Shown here piece by piece: positions 15,562-22,196 of a stretch of 24,303 nt of DNA. The position numbers and the translations under genes were made by a program. The notes below the pieces were generated by a model that was not told where the DNA came from, did not search any database, and saw only the letters and a program-made list of their open reading frames with translations. The stretch's first letter is position 1. Each line of letters starts with the position of its first letter. Source of the stretch: Stercoripulliclostridium_A sp964480195 (GTDB taxonomy: Bacteria > Bacillota > Clostridia > Christensenellales > DTU072); contig CAYZOJ010000021.1 in NCBI GenBank assembly GCA_964480195.1, positions 1 to 24,303 on the forward strand, read 5' to 3'.

Positions 15562-16536
15562 TTACTTAATCTCGTAGGACTCTTTGGAGGGATCCTTTTC
15601 TATCATATATGCATTCTTCTTGGGGCAAAGCGGGAGAATTACGAGTACCAAAGAAAGCACTATCGCAATTACCAAACCGATACCGCACATAATCGTTGCG
15701 GGATCGCCTGCAAGGAAGAAGCCTTTGATGTTAGCTTGAGGATCGGTTGCTTCCGAATTGGAAACGAGAGCCAATAATACACCTACGATTAATCCGAGGA
15801 TTAAGTTGATTAACGCTACTACGCTGAACGATCTCGGGGACTTGCCTTGTGCGAGTTTGACGATATACTTGATAACCAAGCAAGCAAACAGCACTACCAT
15901 AACCAATACGATAAACGGTATTGCTTGAAGAGCGATCTTCGCGAACGCGTTCTCGGACGCGATGTTAGCAATTACGTTCGTCATATAGCCGGTTCCGGAG
16001 GTGATACCCAAAATCTCGCCTATCGCTTTGAACATTTCGATACCGGTAGCACCGAACTCGGTTCTTGCGCCCACAGCATTGAAAGTTGCGACGTTAAGGA
16101 CTACCAAAAGAACTGCCGCCACGAGCGCGATAAGCATAGCGGCTACGCTTACGCCCTTGTAGGGTTTACGTATGTAAACGGGAGCTTTGGGAGCCGGTTG
16201 AGGATCGACGGGTCTCGAATACGGGTCGTATTGGAGAAGCGGTTGATTTTGCGAAGTATAAGGCACTAACGCGATAGGTTGTACAATCGGAGGAAGTTGG
16301 ACTATATCCGAAGGAGTAGGAACCGCATTGTTGGCGTTGCCGGCAATGGGCATAACTTTATCTTCGGAATTTCCCATGCAATACAACGCACCGTCCGGTC
16401 CTTGTACGGGTTGTCCGTTGGGAAGCGGAGGAACGCTGAATCCCAAAGAGTTTTGATCTATCGCCACCCATCTGCCCGGTGCTTGAGTAGCACCTGCGTA
16501 AGGCGCCGTGTTGGGAGTTACGTTTTTATTATCCAT
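15562..16536 (-). CDS. Four-helix membrane protein with N-terminal VPY motif tail
   Basis: I do not recognise this 324-aa protein. The first 128 residues are a Pro/Gln/Asn-rich, presumably cytoplasmic tail. Residues 80-103 hold the cluster motif, QLPPIVQPIALVPYTSQ then NQPLLQY. Four membrane segments follow at about 130-152, 202-226, 237-258 and 281-303. Basic residues before TM1 (RKPYKG), between TM2 and TM3 (KLAQGKSPR) and after TM4 (PKK) place both ends inside, with two outside loops. The start has a GAGAGG-type site within the end of the upstream gene, which ends 5 nt away, so the two are translationally linked. It is the last gene before the terminator. Function is unknown; a scaffold or small channel-like membrane protein are both possible. 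Confidence 0.85.
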   Translation of the reverse strand: MDNKNVTPNTAPYAGATQAPGRWVAIDQNSLGFSVPPLPNGQPVQGPDGALYCMGNSEDKVMPIAGNANNAVPTPSDIVQLPPIVQPIALVPYTSQNQPLLQYDPYSRPVDPQPAPKAPVYIRKPYKGVSVAAMLIALVAAVLLVVLNVATFNAVGARTEFGATGIEMFKAIGEILGITSGTGYMTNVIANIASENAFAKIALQAIPFIVLVMVVLFACLVIKYIVKLAQGKSPRSFSVVALINLILGLIVGVLLALVSNSEATDPQANIKGFFLAGDPATIMCGIGLVIAIVLSLVLVILPLCPKKNAYMIEKDPSKESYEIK

Positions 16537-16541
16537 CTGTA

Positions 16542-16919
16542 CTACCTCTCGTCAGTTGTTGCCAATTCTTGTTGTTGTCCCGCATAGGGCACAAAAGCGA
16601 CGGGAGAAACTATCGGGTTGAGCTGACAAATTGCCGGAGCGATTGCTACCGGTACGGGCGCGCTGTGAGTTTGCGGACCGTAATGCATTATCGGCGTATA
16701 GACCCTGCCGTACTCGTCGACCGAGGTATAGTTAGGTAAGCCGAGGGGCATACCGTTGCCTACTACTCTCAAATTGCCGTTATTGGGCATCTGCATAGTT
16801 GCAGCGGGCGCCTGCGCCATAGGGAACGGTCCCGCCATGGGTTGTTTCATGGGAGCACCGGCTCTCTGAACATCGGCTTCGTGCACCGGATAATCACATT
16901 GATTCTTCTTTCTTCTCAT
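16542..16919 (-). CDS. Small soluble motif protein, membrane-free paralogue of the next gene's tail
   Basis: A 125-aa protein of no known family and without membrane segments or signal peptide. It begins with a basic patch (MRRKKN), continues with a Met/Pro/Ala/Gln-rich stretch and ends with the cluster motif at residues 99-120 (QLNPIVSPVAFVPYAGQQQE). Its segment LGLPNYTSVDEYGRVY resembles PPLPNGQPVQGPDGALY in the tail of the protein encoded immediately downstream, so it looks like that tail without the membrane part. The motif is the most diverged of the small proteins, with QEL in place of QPL and no following Tyr. A clear AGGAG site precedes the ATG. Probably cytoplasmic. Confidence 0.75.
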   Translation of the reverse strand: MRRKKNQCDYPVHEADVQRAGAPMKQPMAGPFPMAQAPAATMQMPNNGNLRVVGNGMPLGLPNYTSVDEYGRVYTPIMHYGPQTHSAPVPVAIAPAICQLNPIVSPVAFVPYAGQQQELATTDER

Positions 16920-16978
16920 AGGAATCTCCTGTTGCTGTTACGTTATATTATTCTTATATATCCTATTATTATATTGTT

Positions 16979-17006
16979 GTCTCTCCCGACGCAAATCGGG
17001 AGAGAC
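16979..17006 (-). terminator. Strong hairpin between two cluster genes
   Basis: A perfect 11-bp stem with a 6-nt loop lies 12 nt after the stop of the upstream gene (17019). The following minus-strand sequence is AT-rich but has no T run, so it may be a partial terminator or an RNA processing element that sets the ratio of the gene products. Confidence 0.5.
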
Positions 17007-17018
17007 GGGTACTGCATA

Positions 17019-17693
17019 TTAGTCGTTCTTTGCAAGGTATGCAATGAGCATGCTTACGAAGCCGAGACCTACTACGATGTAGAAACCGTAGGAACCTGCG
17101 AGATCTTGTCCGCCTACCAAAGCAGCGATAAGACCTACGAGAGCTACGAGCAACTCAAAGAAAACGGTGATCTTCGAGAATACGTTAACGCCCTTGTGGC
17201 AAACACCGATAAGGCAACCGATGAGGGTGAGGAGCGCGAATACGGGGGTAGCTACGATTGCGAGGTTTACGATGTTGGTGTAGTCGAGAGTTTCTACGAA
17301 CTCGAGGATTACGGCGAGACCGCTGACTTCACCGAAACCTGCATAAGGAAGCAACGTTCCGCTGAGAGCTTCGATATAAGGCAAGCAATATACTGCGATG
17401 AGTAAGAGGCTCAAAATGGCTACGATGATGCTTGCTGCGCTTGCTTTCTTTTTGCGAGGAGCTTCTACAACGGGCTCTTCGATGATTTCGTCTTCGTATT
17501 CTTCTACGGGTTCATCGTCATACATGTAGAGGGGCTGTTCTTGAGAAGAATAAGGAACGAACGCTATCGGTTGTACGATAGGAGTAAGTTGCATAACTTT
17601 TGCTGCGGGATTTGCTACCGGAGTCTTTTCCTTTTCGGTTACGACTTCTGCAACGGGTTCTTGGTTTTGCTTCTTTTCGCGCTTTTTAGCCAT
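17019..17693 (-). CDS. Four-helix membrane protein with N-terminal VPY motif tail
   Basis: Unrecognised 224-aa protein, the most compact full version of the family. A Lys-rich start (MAKKREKKQN) is followed by the motif at residues 35-58 (QLTPIVQPIAFVPYSSQ then EQPLYMY), an acidic stretch (DDEPVEEYEDEIIEEPVVE), a basic stop (RKKK) and four membrane segments at about 85-107, 140-165, 171-194 and 203-221. The basic loops predict N-in, C-in topology, as for the other four-helix members. An AGGAGG site precedes the ATG. It lies 69 nt after the small motif gene at 17763-18014. The membrane part resembles many poorly characterised small Gram-positive membrane proteins, so only the tail makes it distinctive. 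Confidence 0.85.
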   Translation of the reverse strand: MAKKREKKQNQEPVAEVVTEKEKTPVANPAAKVMQLTPIVQPIAFVPYSSQEQPLYMYDDEPVEEYEDEIIEEPVVEAPRKKKASAASIIVAILSLLLIAVYCLPYIEALSGTLLPYAGFGEVSGLAVILEFVETLDYTNIVNLAIVATPVFALLTLIGCLIGVCHKGVNVFSKITVFFELLVALVGLIAALVGGQDLAGSYGFYIVVGLGFVSMLIAYLAKND

Positions 17694-17762
17694 TTCTGAA
17701 TCCTCCTGAAATATTTTGGTTAGTTGCGAAACTAAATTGTTAGCGTTTTATAGGGCAACGAT

Positions 17763-18014
17763 TTAATAATCGTAATCCTCATCGTCATACATGCCGTCTT
17801 CGTCTTCAAACTGAGCCAAAGGCTGGAGCTGAGTGCTGTACGGTACGATCGGAATCGGTTGTACTACGGGCGTCAACTGAATAAAGTCAGCGGGTCTTGC
17901 AACCGGCACAGGCGCGCAGTTATTCATAACGCGGAACTCCACTCTGGGAGCGCGACGAGCTCTTTGCTCCGCTTGCATACGTTCTTGCTCGGCTTGTTTG
18001 CTCTTCTTGGACAT
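17763..18014 (-). CDS. Small soluble motif protein (partner of the upstream membrane protein)
   Basis: Unrecognised 83-aa protein without membrane segments. A charged, probably helical N-terminus (KKSKQAEQERMQAEQRARRA) leads to PVPVARPADFIQ and the full motif at residues 46-69 (QLTPVVQPIPIVPYSTQ then LQPLAQF). It ends in a short Asp/Tyr tail (YDDEDYDY). It is clearly homologous, including PVARPADxIQ before the motif and the acidic tail, to the 89-aa protein at 19540-19809. It follows the 412-aa acidic-loop membrane protein by 35 nt with a GGAGGG site. Because that neighbour has no motif of its own, this protein may supply the motif in trans. Confidence 0.8.
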   Translation of the reverse strand: MSKKSKQAEQERMQAEQRARRAPRVEFRVMNNCAPVPVARPADFIQLTPVVQPIPIVPYSTQLQPLAQFEDEDGMYDDEDYDY

Positions 18015-18049
18015 TGAGGTACCCTCCTATGATATATTAGATATTTTGA

Positions 18050-19288
18050 CTATTTGTCGAATATGCTGTACGGGACTTTTTTCTTGGCAAAAATCGAGAG
18101 CAGCAATATTACTACCGGTATTATGAGGATTATGAGTAATCCGTATCCGCCGACTATTGCGAGAGGCATTGCGTCGACTTCGGGATCAAGTGCGGTCGCG
18201 GGCGCGCCGGACAGTATCTGAGTAAGGAACGCCGATACGTTAGAAAAGTCGAGTATGCTCGTAATAGTTCCGTCTTCCGCTATCGACGGAGCACCGGCTA
18301 TCGTTCCGCTTGCCGTCATACCTGCTATCAATGCAAATACACCGCCGAGCAACATTATTACGGACATGATTCCGAATCCTTTGAATATGCGTCTGCCGAA
18401 CAACGAGCAGAATGCGAGTATCGCGATAATGATTGCCATAACCGCTCCGAGTGCGAGTACAACGGGGAAATACGTAAACGCAAGAGTTGCGATTTGGTAC
18501 ATTCCGTCTTGTGCCACCGCTTCGGGGTCGATAGCGGGAAGCGTGCTTTCGTCTATGGTAAGTACGGGTACGGTAACGGTTTCTTCTTCCTCGGCTTCGC
18601 CTTCTTCTCCGTTTCCGCCGTCGATTGCGTCTTCATCGTTTGCGGTTTCGTCTTCGTCGGTTTCTTCGGCGGCTTCGGCTACTATTTCTTCGCCGTCCTC
18701 GTCCTCTTCACCGTCCGTTTCTTCGCCGACTGCGCTTTCGAGTCTACCTACTATCGTATCGTAGAAAGGAGATTGACTTTCTTCGTCTTCGCCGGTAGCA
18801 CCGATGCCTACAACCTTTTTGAGTGCGCCGAACACGGGATCGAGGAATCCGAGATACTCGCTTTGGTCTTGATACGACTCGATGATCTCGTTACCCTCTT
18901 CGTCTGTTTCGCCGGTTTCGATATCCAATCTTTCGTCAAGCGGAGTGAGATCCTGTTTGACGAGGAACGACGTATATTGAGGAATGAGGTTAAGGTAGTT
19001 ACATACGAACACGCCGACCCATACGATGGCAAGGAGCATAATGAAGAAGCATACGCCCCTACGCATGATGTAGAAATAATCTCTTTCTTTACGGCGATTC
19101 TTTTTTACGGGAACCTGTTGCTTTTGTTGTCTCGGTGCGGTACGTACGGGACGTTGACCCATCTGAGCGCCTGCATTATAGCGCACGGGGTAAGGATTAG
19201 CATACTGAACTCCGCCACTTATCGGGCGACCGTAATTGGCGGGGCGCCTGGTTTGCACCGTATTCTGCTTTGTTTTTTTAACAGCCAT
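18050..19288 (-). CDS. Four-helix membrane protein with large acidic outside loop
   Basis: Unrecognised 412-aa protein. The 77-residue N-terminal tail is basic and Arg/Gln/Tyr/Pro-rich (RRPANYGRPISGGVQYANPY) and lacks the VPY motif. TM1 is at about 78-101, then a loop of about 165 residues that is strongly acidic at 188-240 (Glu/Asp runs with IVAEAAEETDEDE), then TM2-TM4 at about 268-297, 301-326 and 374-401, and a basic end (AKKKVPYSIFDK). Positive-inside bias puts the acidic loop outside. A homologous layout, including the VAEAAxE sequence in the acidic loop, is seen in the gene at 19827-20720. It has its own promoter at 19349-19377 and a GGAGG site. It is the first gene of a probable transcript of five genes. 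Confidence 0.8.
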   Translation of the reverse strand: MAVKKTKQNTVQTRRPANYGRPISGGVQYANPYPVRYNAGAQMGQRPVRTAPRQQKQQVPVKKNRRKERDYFYIMRRGVCFFIMLLAIVWVGVFVCNYLNLIPQYTSFLVKQDLTPLDERLDIETGETDEEGNEIIESYQDQSEYLGFLDPVFGALKKVVGIGATGEDEESQSPFYDTIVGRLESAVGEETDGEEDEDGEEIVAEAAEETDEDETANDEDAIDGGNGEEGEAEEEETVTVPVLTIDESTLPAIDPEAVAQDGMYQIATLAFTYFPVVLALGAVMAIIIAILAFCSLFGRRIFKGFGIMSVIMLLGGVFALIAGMTASGTIAGAPSIAEDGTITSILDFSNVSAFLTQILSGAPATALDPEVDAMPLAIVGGYGLLIILIIPVVILLLSIFAKKKVPYSIFDK

Positions 19289-19348
19289 ACATCCTCCGAG
19301 AGCCGCTTATTTATAATTACTTAATTTATAATTATAAATAGTATCATT

Positions 19349-19377
19349 AGTTTAACATATGCGGGTTAATATTTCAA
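19349..19377 (-). promoter_or_regulatory. Predicted promoter of the 18050-19288 gene and genes downstream
   Basis: TTGAAA (19372-19377), a 17-bp spacer and TAAACT (19349-19354) on the minus strand, about 60 nt before the start codon. The AT-rich leader after it holds repeated TTATAAAT sequences. Confidence 0.65.
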
Positions 19378-19474
19378 TACTTTTATTTATTTTTTTTTGC
19401 CAAATTTTTGCGATTTTGTATTTTTAGCACATCGCAAACCAATTTGACCTCATATTGTTGCCCGCAACCCGAAC

Positions 19475-19495
19475 AAGGCACGCCCGGCGTGCCCT
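19475..19495 (-). terminator. Possible weak terminator after the 19540-19809 gene
   Basis: A 6-8 bp GC-rich stem (core GGCACG / CGTGCC, 19477-19493) followed on the minus strand by TTGTT only. It lies about 45 nt after the stop codon, in a 251-nt gap that otherwise holds only the downstream promoter. Confidence 0.4.
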
Positions 19496-19539
19496 GCTCC
19501 GATATTCATTAGCAATAAACAACGTAACGATCGAGCGAA

Positions 19540-19809
19540 TTAATCCTCGTAATCGTCGTAATATTCTTCGTCGTCCACGTAGGTCGCCAAAGGTTGACGT
19601 TGCGTGCTGTACGGAACGAGCGGTATGGGCTGGACGATAGGCGTGAGCTGTATATGATCCGCGGGACGAGCAATCGGAACCACTCCGGGAACCTTTTGCC
19701 AACTTGCCGTACGCTCTTTTTTACGCGCGTTGCGAGCAGCCTCTGCTCTTGCCGCGGCTTCTGCCTGAAGGCGAGCCTCTTCCTCTCTCTTCTTTCTTCT
19801 ACTGCACAT
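19540..19809 (-). CDS. Small soluble motif protein (partner of the upstream membrane protein)
   Basis: Unrecognised 89-aa protein, a paralogue of the one at 17763-18014. A highly charged N-terminal helix (RRKKREEEARLQAEAAARAE) is followed by VPIARPADHIQ and the motif at residues 54-77 (QLTPIVQPIPLVPYSTQ then RQPLATY), then an acidic Asp/Glu/Tyr tail (DDEEYYDDYED). No membrane segment or export signal. It follows the gapped membrane protein by 17 nt with an AAGGAG site, the same order (acidic-loop membrane protein, then small motif protein) as the 18050/17763 pair. Confidence 0.8.
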   Translation of the reverse strand: MCSRRKKREEEARLQAEAAARAEAARNARKKERTASWQKVPGVVPIARPADHIQLTPIVQPIPLVPYSTQRQPLATYVDDEEYYDDYED

Positions 19810-19826
19810 GTCTGTATCTCCTTCGA

Positions 19827-20720
19827 TTAATAAACTTTCTTTTTGCTACGGAATGCGAAGCAACTTGCAATCAATATGAGTACGGAAAGTACCGCCATAA
19901 TGATGTATCCGTATCCGAGTTGTACCTCGAGCGAATTGTCCATAGAAACGAAGCTCATGAACGAACCCCATTCCGCGCCGGTGCACATAAATCCGAATAC
20001 GATTCCCGCTAAAGTCGCAACGAGCAACATAATACCGCTGAATACGTACAATTTACGTCTTTTGCCCGAGCAGAGTCCTACGATAGCCCTGATAAAGAAT
20101 ATGAGCGCGATCAAGACGCCGAGTATAAGCGCGACAGGTAAGCCGTAATACGCAATCTTTTGCATAGATTCGGCTTCGTCGAGGTTAGCCATATATTGTT
20201 CGTAGAAATAGTAGTGTTTTTCTTCTACTTCCTCTTCGTCGTCTTCAGTTTCGTCGGTTTCGTCCGCTACAACGTCGTCCTCTTCGGTCGCGGCTTCGGC
20301 TACGTAATCTTCCTCTTCGCCGTCAACGTCTTCTTCCTCTTGAACGGGCGTCAATCCTTGAATGAAGCCCATTACGATATCTTCGGTACCCAAATTGGTA
20401 TAAATGACGTCTTGGATAACATATCCTTCTTCATCGACAAGCACATCGCCGTTTTCGTCTACGGAGTCTTCAAAAGATACTATATCGAACAAGTCAAGAT
20501 ATCCGTTAACGCTCTCGAGNNNNNNNNNNNNNNNNNNNNNNNNNNNNNNNNNNNNNNNNNNNNNNNNNNNNNNNNNNNNNNNNNNNNNNNNNNNNNNNNN
20601 NNNNNNNNNNNNNNNNNNNGCTCTATAAGCAGAATAATACGGCGTCGCCATATCGCGTCTGCTCGCTTTATATTCATAGCTACTGTAATATACGGGCTTT
20701 TCTGCCTTTTTGTTTTTCAT
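19827..20720 (-). CDS. Membrane protein with acidic outside loop, interrupted by an assembly gap
   Basis: Unrecognised gene with 100 N in its first third. Known parts are a basic/aromatic N-terminus (KNKKAEKPVYYSSYEYKASR, GGAGG site 6 nt upstream) and, after the gap, an acidic loop (EEEDVDGEEEDYVAEAATEE and Glu/Asp runs) and three membrane segments at about residues 190-211, 224-246 and 268-290 in the given frame, with a basic end (RSKKKVY). The first membrane segment expected from the homologous gene at 18050-19288 would fall in the gap. The true gap length is unknown, so the 297-aa total and the joined frame are provisional. No VPY motif is visible; one could only be hidden in the gap. Confidence 0.7.
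   Translation of the reverse strand: MKNKKAEKPVYYSSYEYKASRRDMATPYYSAYRXXXXXXXXXXXXXXXXXXXXXXXXXXXXXXXXXXLESVNGYLDLFDIVSFEDSVDENGDVLVDEEGYVIQDVIYTNLGTEDIVMGFIQGLTPVQEEEDVDGEEEDYVAEAATEEDDVVADETDETEDDEEEVEEKHYYFYEQYMANLDEAESMQKIAYYGLPVALILGVLIALIFFIRAIVGLCSGKRRKLYVFSGIMLLVATLAGIVFGFMCTGAEWGSFMSFVSMDNSLEVQLGYGYIIMAVLSVLILIASCFAFRSKKKVY
20520..20619. other. Assembly gap (100 N)
   Basis: Exactly 100 N, a customary scaffolding placeholder, so the real length is not known. It lies inside the membrane-protein gene at 19827-20720. Confidence 0.98.
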
Positions 20721-20753
20721 ACCTACCTCCGCTCTTTTACATTTTATTTATAA

Positions 20754-20783
20754 AAGTCCGCAAGCACGCGCGCCTACGGACTT
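20754..20783 (-). terminator. Terminator-like hairpin after the zinc-ribbon membrane protein
   Basis: Arms AAGTCCG / CGGACTT with a GC-rich, partly paired interior, followed on the minus strand by TTATAAATAAAA. It lies 10 nt after the stop codon. No promoter was found between it and the next gene, so it may act as a partial terminator that lowers downstream expression. Confidence 0.55.
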
Positions 20784-20792
20784 ATAAATACA

Positions 20793-22019
20793 TTATTTAT
20801 TCTCTTTGTTGCCGTTATCGAGGATGACGTTCTTGGGGGAGAACCAACACAATACGAACATCAAGACGACCAATGCGGTTTCGACATAGAACGCTATGTT
20901 ACCGCTCGTAAATACGGATTTAAGACCTTCGAGTATCGAATTGATTTCGGTATCTACGTGATACTCAACTTTGAGAAGACCTGCGCCGTATACGCCGTAC
21001 GCAATGAGCATAAGAGTCGGGAACAAACCGCCGATATATCTCGCCCTGCCGGTCGCACATCTTACGATACTGCGAATAAAGACGATAAGTGCAAATACCA
21101 GCGTAAGTATCGCGCCTACGGAGTACGCCCAGTTACGTATAACGTCGGGGTTTTCGATTGCGTCGATAATGTTAAATGCGCCGTTCAAAAGTTCGGGATC
21201 GGACCAGTTGAGCACGAATCTGCTAATCGCCGCGAATGCCATAAGGGCAAGCGACAAAATCATCATAAACACGGCTACGCATCTTACGGACTTTGCCTTG
21301 GGGTTATAGTCAACGGGTTCTTGCGGAACGATATTTTCGCCGTTTGCTTCCGCAAGTTTTTCAGCTTCCATACGTCTTTGAAGCTCTTCCGCTTCGCGTT
21401 GAGCACGCATAGCTTCGAGTTCTTCCGGAGTATAGGGCTCGTAACGATAGAGCTGATTGGGATTATATTGGCGCAACGGTTGCATCGGGTTGACGTAAGG
21501 AACGATGACGAACGGTTGGGTAACCGCATTCGCCTGTCCGCCTACTACGACCGTAGATACCGGAGCGGGTGCCGGCGCGGGAGCGGGAGCCGGTTCTTGG
21601 ATAGGCTCTTGTACCGCGGGGACTTCGGGTTCTTGCGGTTCTGCGGGAACCGAAACTTCCTGAGGTTCTTCCGGAACGGATACGGGAAGCGGTGCGACAA
21701 GCGTTTCCGCCTCAGCTTTCATCTCCGCACTCTTACGAAGACGTTTAAGAGCGTTGACATACTCGTTTCTCGGACGAGGCTTACCGCAACGGGAGCACTT
21801 ATCTTGATCGATACGGTTAATGCTTCCGCAAACGGTACATACGTAGGTTATACGAGATTTGTCGAGGGTTGCCATAGAATCCCTGTCGAATTCCTCTCCT
21901 GCGAGGTCCAACGCTTCCTTAACCGCGGAGTTGTCCTTGGTTTCTAAAGAATGACCGCAGTACGAACAGAAACGACTGTCGTCCGGATTCATTTGTCCAC
22001 AAGCCTTACATTTAGCCAT
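20793..22019 (-). CDS. Membrane protein with two N-terminal zinc ribbons and a diverged VPY motif
   Basis: A 408-aa protein of unknown function. Two zinc ribbons open it: CKACGQMNPDDSRFCSYCG (Cys 4, 7, 18, 21) and CTVCGSINRIDQDKCSRCG (Cys 61, 64, 75, 78). A Pro/Glu/Ala linker (EPAPAPAPAPAPV) leads to a shortened cluster motif at residues 167-185 (TQPFVIVPYVNPMQPLRQY), a charged helix rich in Glu/Arg/Ala (about 198-226) and four membrane segments at about 246-268, 298-318, 330-349 and 375-393 with a basic TM2-TM3 loop (RCATGRARY). I chose the ATG at 22019 because the first zinc ribbon begins there and AAGGAG is 11 nt upstream; a start at 22061 would read through the ribosome site. It has its own promoter and is first in the cluster. 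Confidence 0.85.
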   Translation of the reverse strand: MAKCKACGQMNPDDSRFCSYCGHSLETKDNSAVKEALDLAGEEFDRDSMATLDKSRITYVCTVCGSINRIDQDKCSRCGKPRPRNEYVNALKRLRKSAEMKAEAETLVAPLPVSVPEEPQEVSVPAEPQEPEVPAVQEPIQEPAPAPAPAPAPVSTVVVGGQANAVTQPFVIVPYVNPMQPLRQYNPNQLYRYEPYTPEELEAMRAQREAEELQRRMEAEKLAEANGENIVPQEPVDYNPKAKSVRCVAVFMMILSLALMAFAAISRFVLNWSDPELLNGAFNIIDAIENPDVIRNWAYSVGAILTLVFALIVFIRSIVRCATGRARYIGGLFPTLMLIAYGVYGAGLLKVEYHVDTEINSILEGLKSVFTSGNIAFYVETALVVLMFVLCWFSPKNVILDNGNKENK

Positions 22020-22075
22020 GTACTGTCTCTCTCCTTGCACAAAATGGGCATGCGCCCACACGTCTATTGCTTTAC

Positions 22076-22104
22076 ATTATACAAGCAAATTGTCAAAATT
22101 ACAA
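22076..22104 (-). promoter_or_regulatory. Predicted promoter of the motif-protein gene cluster
   Basis: TTGTAA (22099-22104), a 17-bp spacer and a perfect TATAAT (22076-22081) on the minus strand, about 57 nt before the chosen start of the zinc-ribbon gene. A TTGACA nearby is only 9 bp from the -10 box and is not usable with it. Confidence 0.75.
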
Positions 22105-22146
22105 TAGCTTTATTAAAATTTAATCAACTAATTTCTGTTAAATATC

Positions 22147-22178
22147 GTAAATCCCGACTTTTCGCGGTCGGGATTTAC
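22147..22178 (-). terminator. glnS transcript terminator hairpin
   Basis: A perfect 12-bp stem (22147-22158 / 22167-22178) with an 8-nt loop, 18 nt after the glnS stop. The T tract after it is poor (GATATTTAA), so efficiency is uncertain. Confidence 0.6.
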
Positions 22179-22196
22179 TATAATTTTACCGTCGGG

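Noticed and set aside
19424..19702. 92-codon minus-strand frame overlapping the small motif protein
   Set aside because: It overlaps the well-supported 19540-19809 gene in another frame, has an Arg/Ser-rich shadow-like composition and no ribosome site.
15562..22061. Prophage, transposon or secretion-system interpretation of the unknown cluster
   Set aside because: No integrase, transposase, ATPase, sortase, LPXTG-like signal or terminal repeats were seen, and base composition and ribosome sites look like the neighbours'.
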